The notes beneath the pieces were generated by a model. It did not search any database. It had not been told where the DNA came from and saw nothing but the letters and a program-made list of their open reading frames with translations. Of a DNA stretch of 64,000 nucleotides, positions 1-8,291 are shown piece by piece. The position numbers were made by a program, and so were the translations under genes. Numbering within the stretch: the first letter of the stretch is position 1; each line of letters starts with the position of its first letter. Origin of the DNA: Candidatus Faecousia faecavium (GTDB lineage Bacteria > Bacillota > Clostridia > Oscillospirales > Oscillospiraceae); the NCBI GenBank assembly GCA_018712645.1, contig DVGO01000056.1, positions 124,001-188,000 on the forward strand, read 5' to 3'.

Positions 1-989
1 GCAATGCCCCCTATCAAAGCACACACCGCCAGCAGATAATGCTTTCTTACCAGTTCTTTCAGATTCTGTCGTTTCATAACAAGGCAATACAGCAGGAAAA
101 ACATCCCCAGCAGCAGCAAGCTGCCGGGAGTTTTGGTGATGGATACGGTTTCCAGCATTTCGCTTCCTGCAGCTCCTTTGGTCAACACATCAAAGATCTG
201 TGCCGCCAGCATCCCCGTTTCTTCAAACTGGTCCGAACCACTGTAAATAGGCAGCATGTTTCCTTCCAGGAACGGCAGAAGAAACCACGCATTCAACAGC
301 ACAAATACCACCATCGCCTGAGCAAGGGCCTTCCACACGCTTAGCCTTTTCAAGGCAGGAAGATAAAACATTATACAGCCAAGTCCCATCATTATCAAAA
401 TAACAAAGGACAAAATGTGGGACTGGAGGACACAGGAAACGGAAATCGCCAGTAATAACCACCGGTTTTGCTTTCCTCGCAAAATATCCAGCAGTGCCAG
501 AAGGAACAGCGGCAAAAATGTCAAGGCCAAATACTCTCCCACACTGGCACGGGTATACAAGTCTACCAAACGATACGTGGCCGTGCTATAAAGAATGGCT
601 GCAAAGAAACCAATCTCCTTTGAGTCGGATAACTTTGTATACCCATGGTAAGACAGTCCAACTGTCAAGCAGTTAACCAATACCACAAAAATCCGATATG
701 CATGGTACACCGGCACCCCTACATAGTGCAGCAATGCAGGAACGTACAGAAAAAGATGGGGATAGTAAATAGGCGCTCCATATCCATATCCATCGTACAG
801 TTCCTTATAGATTCGAATAAACCACTCTCCTCGGGAGAATCCATTTGCAATGGATTCTATTCTCTGCAGATGGAACCCCAGATCATGACTGTAGAAAAAT
901 CCTTCCTGTAAAACCGGAAGGGATAACACAAACACAACTGAAATGGCTAAGAACAGAGGTGCTTTATTTTTTGCAATTCTCTCTTTCAT
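1..989 (-). CDS. Polytopic membrane protein, C-terminus outside window
   Basis: The ORF track misses this gene because its stop codon lies beyond the window start. Reading from ATG 989 (AGGAG eight bases upstream) gives about 329 uninterrupted codons, starting MKERIAKNK. A first membrane segment is followed by an external loop with DLGFHLQRIESIANGF and GYGAPIYYPHLFLY, then many hydrophobic segments. The loop pattern resembles the Firmicutes membrane proteins annotated with a 6-pyruvoyl-tetrahydropterin-synthase-related domain, a family of GT-C-like or YfhO-like transmembrane proteins. The substrate is unknown. Its position beside surface polysaccharide genes suggests a role in glycan decoration, which is inference. 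It has its own strong promoter. Confidence 0.75.
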   Translation of the reverse strand, partial: MKERIAKNKAPLFLAISVVFVLSLPVLQEGFFYSHDLGFHLQRIESIANGFSRGEWFIRIYKELYDGYGYGAPIYYPHLFLYVPALLHYVGVPVYHAYRIFVVLVNCLTVGLSYHGYTKLSDSKEIGFFAAILYSTATYRLVDLYTRASVGEYLALTFLPLFLLALLDILRGKQNRWLLLAISVSCVLQSHILSFVILIMMGLGCIMFYLPALKRLSVWKALAQAMVVFVLLNAWFLLPFLEGNMLPIYSGSDQFEETGMLAAQIFDVLTKGAAGSEMLETVSITKTPGSLLLLGMFFLLYCLVMKRQNLKELVRKHYLLAVCALIGGI

Positions 990-1030
990 CTATTTTCTCC
1001 TCTTATCTTTTATAAAGCTATCCAAACATC

Positions 1031-1059
1031 ATTGTATCTTGTACATCATCACCTGTCAA
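1031..1059 (-). promoter_or_regulatory. Sigma-A promoter for the partial membrane protein gene
   Basis: On the minus strand TTGACA (1054-1059) and TACAAT (1031-1036) are separated by exactly 17 bases, about 40 bp upstream of ATG 989. Confidence 0.7.
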
Positions 1060-1344
1060 GCACCGCACACGGTCAGCACATGCTCCCTGTCATACATATG
1101 CTCTGCAGCTGCTCCAATGCGCGACTGATAACTGCGTCCTTCTTAGCATCCAACACGGCGGAGATAGCTAGGATATGCTTTTCTGACGGGTTGTCCGTCC
1201 AAATAGGTACACGACATAGCAGGCACCTAAGCTGCTCCGCGTTTACCGTGCACTTACATGAACCGACATGCCATAAACACGCAACGCGTTGGATTTCCAA
1301 GAATATTCTGATGCGATCTGCTGGCAGGAACGCTGACAACACGC
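1060..1344 (-). other. Gene-poor gap with an unrecognised 89-codon ORF
   Basis: Apart from the promoter at its edge, this gap holds one minus-strand ORF (1073-1342, GTG start) that begins two bases after the stop of the cytidylyltransferase gene. Its product contains CLLCRVPIWTDNPSEKH and is rich in Cys and charged residues. I recognise no family and see no good ribosome binding site. It may be non-coding or a remnant of a longer gene. Confidence 0.3.
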
Positions 1345-1989
1345 TCAGATGTCAATGTTCCAAAGTGCTTCCGCCAAAGCAAAATCCTCAGGGTTATCGA
1401 TATCAACAGCCTCTTTGTAGGAAACCTCTTTCACAAACGGCTTGATGCCTATTCTTCTGTGGTATTTTTCAAACACTTTCTTTGTAAAAACATATACCCC
1501 GGAGGTTTCCTGAAAGATTGGTTTCAGATCCTGGGTCCGAGGAAGATTTTCTGCGTCGAAATTCAGCGGTTTCCCATCCTGCCAGAGATAATCCTGCAGC
1601 TTCACTGCGCAGAAGGCGGAATCGTAGTTCCCGGACTTTACAGCTTCGATGCACTGCTTCATGGTACCGACTGTAATATAGGGCGCTGTGGCGTGGGCAT
1701 ATACATAAATATCCGCAGGATGTTCTGACTGAAATGCCTGAAAAATTTGCGTAAAATTGGACGTAGGTAAATCCAGACACCTGGGACGTTTCACGAAATC
1801 CACACCTTCCGGCAGGAAGGGCACAACGGCTTCGTCGCTGCAAAAAACGCAAATTCTGTCTACCAGCGCCGTTTGCTTCAGGTTATCCAGTTCATGCTGC
1901 AGCAAAGGTTTTCCTCCCAGTAACCTTGTGTTTTTCCCTGGACATCTTTCATTTATTAATTTAATTGGCATTACTGCGATGATACTCAT
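1345..1989 (-). CDS. Acylneuraminate cytidylyltransferase family protein
   Basis: 214 aa from ATG 1989, chosen because GGGGGA lies five bases upstream; the track's start 15 codons earlier lacks such a site. The N-terminal VMPIKLINERCPGKN segment corresponds to the CTP-binding loop of CMP-sugar synthetases (NeuA, KdsB and SpsF relatives), and AVDIDNPEDFALAE is the typical C-terminal metal-binding segment. The family transfers CMP from CTP to an acidic sugar such as a nonulosonic acid. No sialic acid synthase (NeuB) or epimerase is in the window, so the actual sugar is unknown. A cell-surface glycan role fits the neighbouring capsule genes. Confidence 0.8.
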   Translation of the reverse strand: MSIIAVMPIKLINERCPGKNTRLLGGKPLLQHELDNLKQTALVDRICVFCSDEAVVPFLPEGVDFVKRPRCLDLPTSNFTQIFQAFQSEHPADIYVYAHATAPYITVGTMKQCIEAVKSGNYDSAFCAVKLQDYLWQDGKPLNFDAENLPRTQDLKPIFQETSGVYVFTKKVFEKYHRRIGIKPFVKEVSYKEAVDIDNPEDFALAEALWNIDI

Positions 1990-2090
1990 AACGTTCCCCC
2001 ACAACCGCAAACATATTTTGCCTTTTCCGGACATAATGGAAGCATAACCAATTCTTCATGGTTACTTGCAATTTTGGGTGGCAGAGGGGT

Positions 2091-2123
2091 ATAAAAAAGG
2101 TTTGTACCATATTGGCACAAACC
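2091..2123 (-). terminator. Rho-independent terminator
   Basis: Minus-strand hairpin with GGTTTGT/ACAAACC arms and an inner GCC/GGT pairing, followed by TTTTTTAT. It ends transcription of the capsule/LCP gene string. Confidence 0.75.
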
Positions 2124-2359
2124 ATCTATCAAATCTCTCTCGCTTTTTCACTGTCTGCTTGGCACAGGAACATCCAAATCCTAATTGCAGCTTCTATTCA
2201 GGAGCCACAACTCTCACCATTGATATGGAGCTCTTATTTCAATCTTGCATGCCTTTTCAGCGAGCACAATTTTCATTTGACTGCACGGGAAAAGAGCAGG
2301 GAACGTATTTTACAGACCAACGAGAATCTGTCCAGGTTCTCCTGCTCTTTCCGTGCACA
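2124..2359 (-). other. 3' untranslated stretch after the LCP gene
   Basis: 236 bp with no credible gene on either strand. It holds an imperfect long inverted repeat (2283-2300 with 2341-2356, GCACGG.AAAGAGCAGG arms, about 40-nt loop) just after the LCP stop codon, which would form a large stem in the transcript before the real terminator. Confidence 0.4.
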
Positions 2360-3379
2360 TTAGTCGGTGACTGTTTTTTCATAAAACAGAGAAAGGACAA
2401 TCTCCTTCACAGATTCTTCATCTGCGTAAAACTCGATATACTCCTCTCCCTGAACCGCTTCTCCCTCTATGGAGACAATGGGATTGACGGAGCAGACCTC
2501 CAAAAGATTACTCAATTCATCCAGTTGGTTTACGGTACAGTCTGATTCAAAGTCATCATTGACTTTCAGAAGTGTGGAACTGAGAAATCCATTGACCTTT
2601 CGGTTTGCTTCCATCAGCTTTTCATAAAAAGCATTCAAATATTGGCGCTGCCGTTCCATCCGGTGCAGGTTGCTGCTGTCTTCCAACTCCCTGCGGGTGC
2701 GGACATAGAGAAGCGCCTGATCACCATGCAGCGTTACTTCTTTGCCTTTTTCCATCTCCGGATCCAGGTCCGTGAAATCATCCAGCATGGTTACAGTGAC
2801 ACCGCCTACCAGGTCATTGATTTTTCCAACGGCATCCATGGTCAGCGTCATGTAATGGTCAATTTTCACGCCGCCTAAAAAGTTGGAAACCGCCTTGACC
2901 GTATTGATGCAGCTGTCAGAGCCACCGCTCCCGTAGGTGTGGGCCAGAGCCAGCTGCCCTACAAAGCTTCCGGTGCTGGAGCCTCCAAAGCCCAATCTGG
3001 GAATCTCTGTCATTGTATCCCGGTTCAGGTGCAGCAAGTCACAAGTCTGGGCATCTTTATCAATGACCACCAGCAGCAAAAAGTCCGACTGCATTTTGTT
3101 GGTATATGCCAGCACCTGTTCCTCCCGTTCAAACTTATCCAGGCCCATAATCAAGACCGTTTCCAGGTTCTCTTTGGGAAGATACACATCACCCGCATAT
3201 TCCACCGCATCCTCCGGCAAGGTCGGCTGGGTTTGCTCTGTAACGGCGGAAACCGTTGTTGTTTCCGGTTCAGTCTCCGGTTCAGACCCACAGGCTGTAA
3301 AAATAAGCATCATAGAAAAAATGCTCAGGGCAAACATTGCCGCCCTGAGCACCTTTTTCTGTAAATTATGTTGTTTCAT
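2360..3379 (-). CDS. LytR-CpsA-Psr (LCP) family glycopolymer ligase
   Basis: 339 aa. A hydrophobic N-terminus ends in LIFTAC, which reads as a lipobox or membrane anchor, followed by a Thr/Glu/Pro-rich spacer (about residues 32-65). The LCP domain follows: VLIMGLDKF, HLNRDTMTEIP, GGVTVTMLDDF and LLYVRTRRE carry the conserved Arg/Asp residues that bind the polyprenyl-pyrophosphate. LCP enzymes transfer lipid-linked polymers to peptidoglycan outside the membrane. It is last in the capsule gene string, before a terminator, so it probably attaches the polymer made by this locus. Confidence 0.88.
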   Translation of the reverse strand: MKQHNLQKKVLRAAMFALSIFSMMLIFTACGSEPETEPETTTVSAVTEQTQPTLPEDAVEYAGDVYLPKENLETVLIMGLDKFEREEQVLAYTNKMQSDFLLLVVIDKDAQTCDLLHLNRDTMTEIPRLGFGGSSTGSFVGQLALAHTYGSGGSDSCINTVKAVSNFLGGVKIDHYMTLTMDAVGKINDLVGGVTVTMLDDFTDLDPEMEKGKEVTLHGDQALLYVRTRRELEDSSNLHRMERQRQYLNAFYEKLMEANRKVNGFLSSTLLKVNDDFESDCTVNQLDELSNLLEVCSVNPIVSIEGEAVQGEEYIEFYADEESVKEIVLSLFYEKTVTD

Positions 3380-3407
3380 AAATTACAAGTTGAAGTGGCA
3401 ATGCGCT

Positions 3408-3938
3408 TTATTTGTTCTCAGTAACAAAAGCGATGGGGCCAACCACATCGAACGTAACCTTGACTTCGCCATTGGCGCTCACTTCTACCTTTTCGGCATC
3501 GACGATAACCCACTCACCGTCAACAAAGACCATAACCATCAGGAAATCATCAGCAGAAATGCCTTCAGCCTTAAAGGTCAGTTCCTTTTCCTCGCCCTCA
3601 GCCAGTTCCTTGTCCAGGGCAACGTAGAACAGATCTCTAACGACCAGATCGGAAGCCTTTACAGTGGTGTTCATAGCCTTCAGGGTGTCTGCCAGAGTGG
3701 GGACAGCCTCTTCCAGGCTCTTGGCGTCGGTAATGACCTTAGCAGCTTCTTCCACAATCTTCTTGACCTCTGCGGGAGCCTTGCTCAGGTCAGCCAAAGC
3801 GGTAACGGTTACGCCAGCTTCCTTAACGGTGGGTGCGCCCTTCTGTTCCACACTGGGAGTGAAGCCTGCTGCGGAAGCAGGAACAGCCAGCATGGCAACA
3901 ACCAGAAGAACGCAAATCAGTTGAATTGCTTTTTTCAT
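3408..3938 (-). CDS. Secreted protein of unknown function in capsule locus
   Basis: 176 aa with a clear Sec signal peptide (MKKAIQLICVLLVVAMLAVPASAAG, cleavage likely after ASA). The mature part is acidic, Val/Ala/Glu-rich and probably two small beta or alpha-beta modules; it ends in VGPIAFVTENK. There is no cysteine in the mature chain and no anchor motif. I recognise no named family, though the C-terminal pattern resembles small secreted domains of Clostridia that end in a predicted beta strand. Its place between the CpsB phosphatase and the LCP ligase suggests a wall-associated role. The function is open. Confidence 0.75.
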   Translation of the reverse strand: MKKAIQLICVLLVVAMLAVPASAAGFTPSVEQKGAPTVKEAGVTVTALADLSKAPAEVKKIVEEAAKVITDAKSLEEAVPTLADTLKAMNTTVKASDLVVRDLFYVALDKELAEGEEKELTFKAEGISADDFLMVMVFVDGEWVIVDAEKVEVSANGEVKVTFDVVGPIAFVTENK

Positions 3939-4010
3939 GTGTATACCTCGCTTTTTATTAAATTTAATTACGCCATATGCTCCGCAATTCGTATAGAGAT
4001 ACAGCGGTAA

Positions 4011-4715
4011 TTACACAAATTCCAAATGGACACCATCTGTGTCCAACTGCCACAGTCGTATATTCTCCATACCTGTGGCAAGCAAACGCTTGGCATGCTC
4101 CGGCAACAAGTCCCAATTGGGCTTTCTCGTTTTCTGATTATGGCAATCTGTTCCAAGAAAGTGAATCTCGCCATTGGCAAGCATATTCAGTGCCTTGCCT
4201 TTGGTTTTCCAATTTCCAAAAAAGGATACATTGCTCTGCATCAGCACACCATAAGCACGCAATCTCGCCCAAAGATCCGGCGACTGCATGGCCATGTAGC
4301 GCTCAATATGCGCCAGCACAATCTGAAGCTGCCACTGATCATTTAGTTCCAGGACATCTCCTATCATGCGATCTGTCCATCGACAAAACGGCATCTCCAA
4401 AAGCAGGAAATTCGTTCCTACGATCCGCAGATGGCGGATATCCTCAATGCCGCAAATCCCTTCAAAATACTGGACCTCAGCGCCCAACCGCACTTTGGGA
4501 AATTCCCGGCACCAGGCTTCCGATAAACGTTTCCAGGCAGCATACCGTCGGCGCAAGAAATCCACCGGACTATTTTCATCTGCATAATAATGCGGCGTCA
4601 ACATCACAGTGTCCACGCCCTGGCGGGTTTCTTCTTGTAAAAGCCAGATACTTTCCTCTACACTTTTGCTCCCATCATCCATGCCGGGCAGAATATGGGT
4701 GTGAAAATCAATCAT
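4011..4715 (-). CDS. CpsB/CapC-type tyrosine-protein phosphatase (PHP fold)
   Basis: 234 aa, the usual length. It starts directly with the metal-binding motif DFHTHILPGMDDGSKS. Further ligands are in LTPHYY, GAEVQYF, LAHIERY and LGTDCHN, matching the Mn-dependent PHP phosphatase family. It should dephosphorylate the tyrosine tail of the preceding CpsD-type kinase and so control polymer export. The start overlaps the kinase stop by four bases (ATGA), showing translational coupling. Confidence 0.9.
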   Translation of the reverse strand: MIDFHTHILPGMDDGSKSVEESIWLLQEETRQGVDTVMLTPHYYADENSPVDFLRRRYAAWKRLSEAWCREFPKVRLGAEVQYFEGICGIEDIRHLRIVGTNFLLLEMPFCRWTDRMIGDVLELNDQWQLQIVLAHIERYMAMQSPDLWARLRAYGVLMQSNVSFFGNWKTKGKALNMLANGEIHFLGTDCHNQKTRKPNWDLLPEHAKRLLATGMENIRLWQLDTDGVHLEFV

Positions 4716-5461
4716 GTCCCGGCACCACCGGAAGCGTGCTGTTTATAATCCCCGTAGGACTTTCCGTAGTGCTTATACCCCTTTTTCTGGGTGTCGGCAC
4801 CGGTCATAACAAAGCCCAAAATCTTTGCTCCCACAAACCGCAATTGCCGAACGGATTCATCCAGCACGCCACGATCACAGTAATTCTGACGGACAACAAG
4901 AATCATGCCATCCACCAGTTTGGACACCAGAGCAGCATCCGTAACCGCAGAAACAGGTGGTAGGTCTACGATAATCACATCAAAAAAGTCTTTCATCGCG
5001 TCGATGGTTGCCTTCATATTGGCAGATCCAAGTAATTCTGAAGGATTTGGCGGAATATCTCCGGCCGTCGCCACCCACAAGTTGGAGATCAGATCCGTTC
5101 TCTGCAGCACGTCATTACCGCTGCATTGGCCGACCAAAAGATTGGAAATACCCGGTCTCGTTTTCACGCGAAGTCTCTTCGCCAATGTGGGAAGACGCAT
5201 ATCTGCTTCAATCAGCAACACCTTACCGCCGCTTTGGGCCATGGTGTATGCAATATTTACCGATGTAGTGCTTTTTCCTTCCCCTTTCAAGGAACTGGTA
5301 ACACCAATTACCCGGCATCCGGACTCCATCGGCAAACTGAACTCCAGATTGGTACGCAGCAGCTTATAAGCTTCCGCTGCTGCAAAACTCAAGCTATTAC
5401 CCAAAGTCTTTCTGGATTCTTCTGGTGTCATATTATCCCGGTATTTATTTTTGTTTCTCAT
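4712..5461 (-). CDS. CpsD/CapB-type bacterial tyrosine kinase
   Basis: 249 aa. Walker A is GVTSSLKGEGKSTTS, A' is LLIEADMRLP, and Walker B is DVIIVDLPP, all typical of BY-kinases. The C-terminus holds three tyrosines (GYKHYGKSYGDYKQH), the autophosphorylation tail. In Firmicutes the kinase needs a separate Wzz-type membrane activator, which is the gene just upstream (four-base gap). The pair regulates capsule or exopolysaccharide chain length. Confidence 0.9.
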   Translation of the reverse strand: MRNKNKYRDNMTPEESRKTLGNSLSFAAAEAYKLLRTNLEFSLPMESGCRVIGVTSSLKGEGKSTTSVNIAYTMAQSGGKVLLIEADMRLPTLAKRLRVKTRPGISNLLVGQCSGNDVLQRTDLISNLWVATAGDIPPNPSELLGSANMKATIDAMKDFFDVIIVDLPPVSAVTDAALVSKLVDGMILVVRQNYCDRGVLDESVRQLRFVGAKILGFVMTGADTQKKGYKHYGKSYGDYKQHASGGAGT

Positions 5462-5465
5462 TGCT

Positions 5466-6218
5466 TTACCTCACCTTTTTGGCTCGCTGTTCCGCACTTC
5501 GGTAATATTCATTGGAAGAGTGGTTGGACAGCAAATCCGGGATAACCGCCAAAACAGGAATTTCGTAGGTCTGAACCAAATAGTCCGAGTCATGAATCAG
5601 GTCATCCATCAGTTCCAGAACAACAACCAGTCCGCAGCTTACCACAAAGCCCAGCATAAATCCGATCAATGTACTCTTCGTCAGGCTGGGGGATGCCTTT
5701 TTAACCGGCTCCACAGCATAGTCCACAATTCGGGCAGAACTGCCCTCGACAATAGACGCAATCTTTTCAGGAAGCACCTGTGCAATGGTATTGGCCAGCA
5801 ATTCTGCTTCCTTTGGATCGGGGCTGGTCACAGTGATTGAAAATATTTCCGTTCCATTTACAGACTCAGCCGAAATCATTTCCCGAAGCTGCTCATACGT
5901 ATAGGCGACTCCAGTTTTCTCCACAACATCATTTAAAGTTGTTCTGGTATTCAGAATAACAATGTACGTCTCCACCAAGCTCTGGGCTGCGCTCAGTTCC
6001 GCCGCGCTGATACTCAACTTTGTGCTCCCCACAGAAATGTCGTTGCTGTTAACATACATTAGGGCTTCCGCTTCATACAGCGGTGTTTTAAATATCGCTG
6101 TGAATCCCAAAGCACAGCCAGCACAAACGACAGACGCTAAAACAATTGCCCAAGCTCTGCGCCACAACGCCTGCGCCATTTGCAGCAGATCAATCTCTAC
6201 TTCCTCATTACTTGTCAT
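5466..6218 (-). CDS. Wzz-type chain-length determinant / kinase activator
   Basis: 250 aa from ATG 6218. This start has AGGAAGAGG eleven bases upstream, whereas the track's ATG at 6248 has no site. One membrane segment near residue 25-45 (AWAIVLASVVCAGCALGF), a periplasm-like loop with the Wzz pattern, and a second segment (LIGFMLGFVVSCGLVVVLELMDD) near the end. The short cytoplasmic tail is typical of CpsC/CapA proteins that activate the partner kinase. It acts in the membrane in polysaccharide export. Confidence 0.87.
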   Translation of the reverse strand: MTSNEEVEIDLLQMAQALWRRAWAIVLASVVCAGCALGFTAIFKTPLYEAEALMYVNSNDISVGSTKLSISAAELSAAQSLVETYIVILNTRTTLNDVVEKTGVAYTYEQLREMISAESVNGTEIFSITVTSPDPKEAELLANTIAQVLPEKIASIVEGSSARIVDYAVEPVKKASPSLTKSTLIGFMLGFVVSCGLVVVLELMDDLIHDSDYLVQTYEIPVLAVIPDLLSNHSSNEYYRSAEQRAKKVR

Positions 6219-6374
6219 GATGATTTTTTCCTCTTCCTGATACTTCATGCTTACCAGCAGATGATACCATATTCATCCCAGTATTTCAACCCATTTTGCA
6301 AGCATCTAACTAATTTTCTTTTATACTCGAAAGCAATATATATCGAATATCATTCCAGGACTGCACTGTCAATA

Positions 6375-7835
6375 TCACATTGCCCCTTTTCTTTTCAGGA
6401 CGACACCAATCGTCTGAATCAAGATCCGCATATCCAGTCCGGGGGTCCAACCGGTAATATACTTCATGTCCAGCTTGACAACTTCTTCAAAATCCGTAAT
6501 CTTACTTCTGCCGCTGATCTGCCACATTCCAGTAATTCCAGGTCGGAATGCCATCCGTGCCCGATGATGGAGCTCATATTTGTTCCATTCGTCCAGCGTA
6601 GGCGGTCTTGTTCCCACCAGGGACATGTCGCCTTTGAGTACATTCCAGAACTGGGGCAGCTCGTCAATGCTCCAATCCCGGATATAGTTACCGATTCCTT
6701 TTTTGATGGTTCCATCCGGCAGCTGCTTGGCTCCGATAATCCGGGGGTCAAAGTCCAGCTTGAACATCATGCCGTCAGATACCCGGTTTCTCTCCATCAG
6801 CTTCTGCTTTTGGTCATCTGCGTCCAGAACCATACTGCGAATCTTGTACATGGTGAATAGTTTGCCATTGCGTCCCACGCGCTGCTGTTTGAACACAATC
6901 GGCCCCGGAGACTGTATGTACACAATAGGGCCTACGATCAGCAGGGCAAATATTGCCATCACACTGCCCACAAGTCCGCCTGCAATGTCCAATGCACGCT
7001 TGAAAAACGCCTGACGGAAGGTTACGCTTTTGATGACACTGGTCAAAACCGGATAGCCGCCGACCTGTTCCACAATCCGTTCCACACCGGAACTTTCCTC
7101 TTCAAAATCCAACACATTGTGAACCGCAACTCCAGCTTCCGCAATTCGCTCTACGATACTGCGCAATTCCGGAATCCAGGTGGTATTGCGCTTGACAATC
7201 ATCAGCTCATCCACCCAGTTGCGGCATACAAAGTCTTCCATAGTCCGAATGTTGGCAACTACAGGATAATTCCCGACAGACTTCTCTTCTTTGGATTCTC
7301 CATCCAACAGCACAACACCGATGATTTTGGATAAACCATAGCAATTCCGGTTCAGTTTTTCCAGTACAGAAACAATAGAGTCCCGCTCTCCTGCCACCAG
7401 CATTACAGTTCCAGTCCGCGACGTCCCTCTGCTTTTAAGAATATGTTTCCAGCCAAGACGGAATCCATAATTGAGCATCATATAAAATCCGCCTGTCATA
7501 TAGCAAACCAGCCGGGAATACTCTTCGCCTGCTTTAATGGAGAACAGATACCATGTGGTAACCAGGGTGATCAGCACCGCACTTTGGCAGCATTTGACCA
7601 GTTCTTTCCAGTACCCCCGGTAAATCACACCTCGCAGAGATTCCATAAAAAACAGGATAATCAGATCGGTACAAAGCAGAACCAAACTGATCTCCTGATA
7701 CCCCTGCCGCAAGTATGGATTGGCTATTCCATGCCGCACCCAGTATGCAATCACAAAACTTAAGTGCAGAGCAATCAGATCCAGTAATATAAAATCCCAA
7801 TGTTTCATCCAACCGGTGGATCTCTGCCGATACAT
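6375..7835 (-). CDS. Undecaprenyl-phosphate sugar phosphotransferase
   Basis: 486 aa. About five N-terminal membrane helices, a central Rossmann-like domain (VMLVAGERDSIVSVL), and the C-terminal bacterial sugar transferase domain with KRALDIAGG, FKQQRVGRNGKLFTMYKIRSM-type signature, DELPQFWNVL and SLVGTRPP. This is the WbaP/CpsE architecture: it transfers a sugar-1-phosphate to undecaprenyl phosphate, the first step of repeat-unit assembly. First gene of the capsule string, behind a consensus promoter. AAGGGAAG precedes ATG 7835. The sugar specificity cannot be read from the sequence. Confidence 0.92.
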   Translation of the reverse strand: MYRQRSTGWMKHWDFILLDLIALHLSFVIAYWVRHGIANPYLRQGYQEISLVLLCTDLIILFFMESLRGVIYRGYWKELVKCCQSAVLITLVTTWYLFSIKAGEEYSRLVCYMTGGFYMMLNYGFRLGWKHILKSRGTSRTGTVMLVAGERDSIVSVLEKLNRNCYGLSKIIGVVLLDGESKEEKSVGNYPVVANIRTMEDFVCRNWVDELMIVKRNTTWIPELRSIVERIAEAGVAVHNVLDFEEESSGVERIVEQVGGYPVLTSVIKSVTFRQAFFKRALDIAGGLVGSVMAIFALLIVGPIVYIQSPGPIVFKQQRVGRNGKLFTMYKIRSMVLDADDQKQKLMERNRVSDGMMFKLDFDPRIIGAKQLPDGTIKKGIGNYIRDWSIDELPQFWNVLKGDMSLVGTRPPTLDEWNKYELHHRARMAFRPGITGMWQISGRSKITDFEEVVKLDMKYITGWTPGLDMRILIQTIGVVLKRKGAM

Positions 7836-7877
7836 GAAATCTTCCCTTCTCTCTAAAATAGTCTATTTCTTTGTATC

Positions 7878-7906
7878 AGTATACATCAGAATGCAGAATG
7901 TGTCAA
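7878..7906 (-). promoter_or_regulatory. Sigma-A promoter of the capsule gene string
   Basis: TTGACA (7901-7906) and TATACT (7878-7883) with a 17-base spacer on the minus strand, about 40 bp before the phosphotransferase start. Confidence 0.8.
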
Positions 7907-8218
7907 CTTTTTTATAAGTATATTTCCCTATTGCAATATTTTTCTCAATAAAGAATCCATTTTTTATGCAAAAAATCAGATTCGCATTATTGCTGAGTAT
8001 TTTCCCCTTTTCAAGTTTTTTGCTTTTTACAGAGTCTTTGCAAAGTCTTTTCTTTTTTCTTGCATTTCCGTTTTGAAAGCAATCTCAAACCGCAAAATCA
8101 TGCGTATATTGTGATACAGAAAACCTCATTCCAAAACTCTCGTTCTCATCAGAGTTGCCGTCAGCATCTGCACAGAAGCAAATCGATAAAAACTGTTGTG
8201 TTGTAATGTATTCTTTCC
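7907..8218. other. AT-rich divergent intergenic region
   Basis: About 310 bp between two divergent promoters. It is clearly richer in A/T than the neighbouring genes and has no ORF. It may hold regulator sites or UP elements, but I see no clear dyad operator. Confidence 0.5.
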
Positions 8219-8247
8219 TTGACATATTTTTTTCAATGGAATATGAT
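8219..8247 (+). promoter_or_regulatory. Sigma-A promoter for the 499-aa membrane protein
   Basis: TTGACA (8219-8224), 17 bases, TATGAT (8242-8247). The start codon at 8292 follows with AGAGGA nearby. Confidence 0.8.
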
Positions 8248-8291
8248 AGATATCATCAATTTAACAAAACACTACGCAAAAGAGGATTTAC

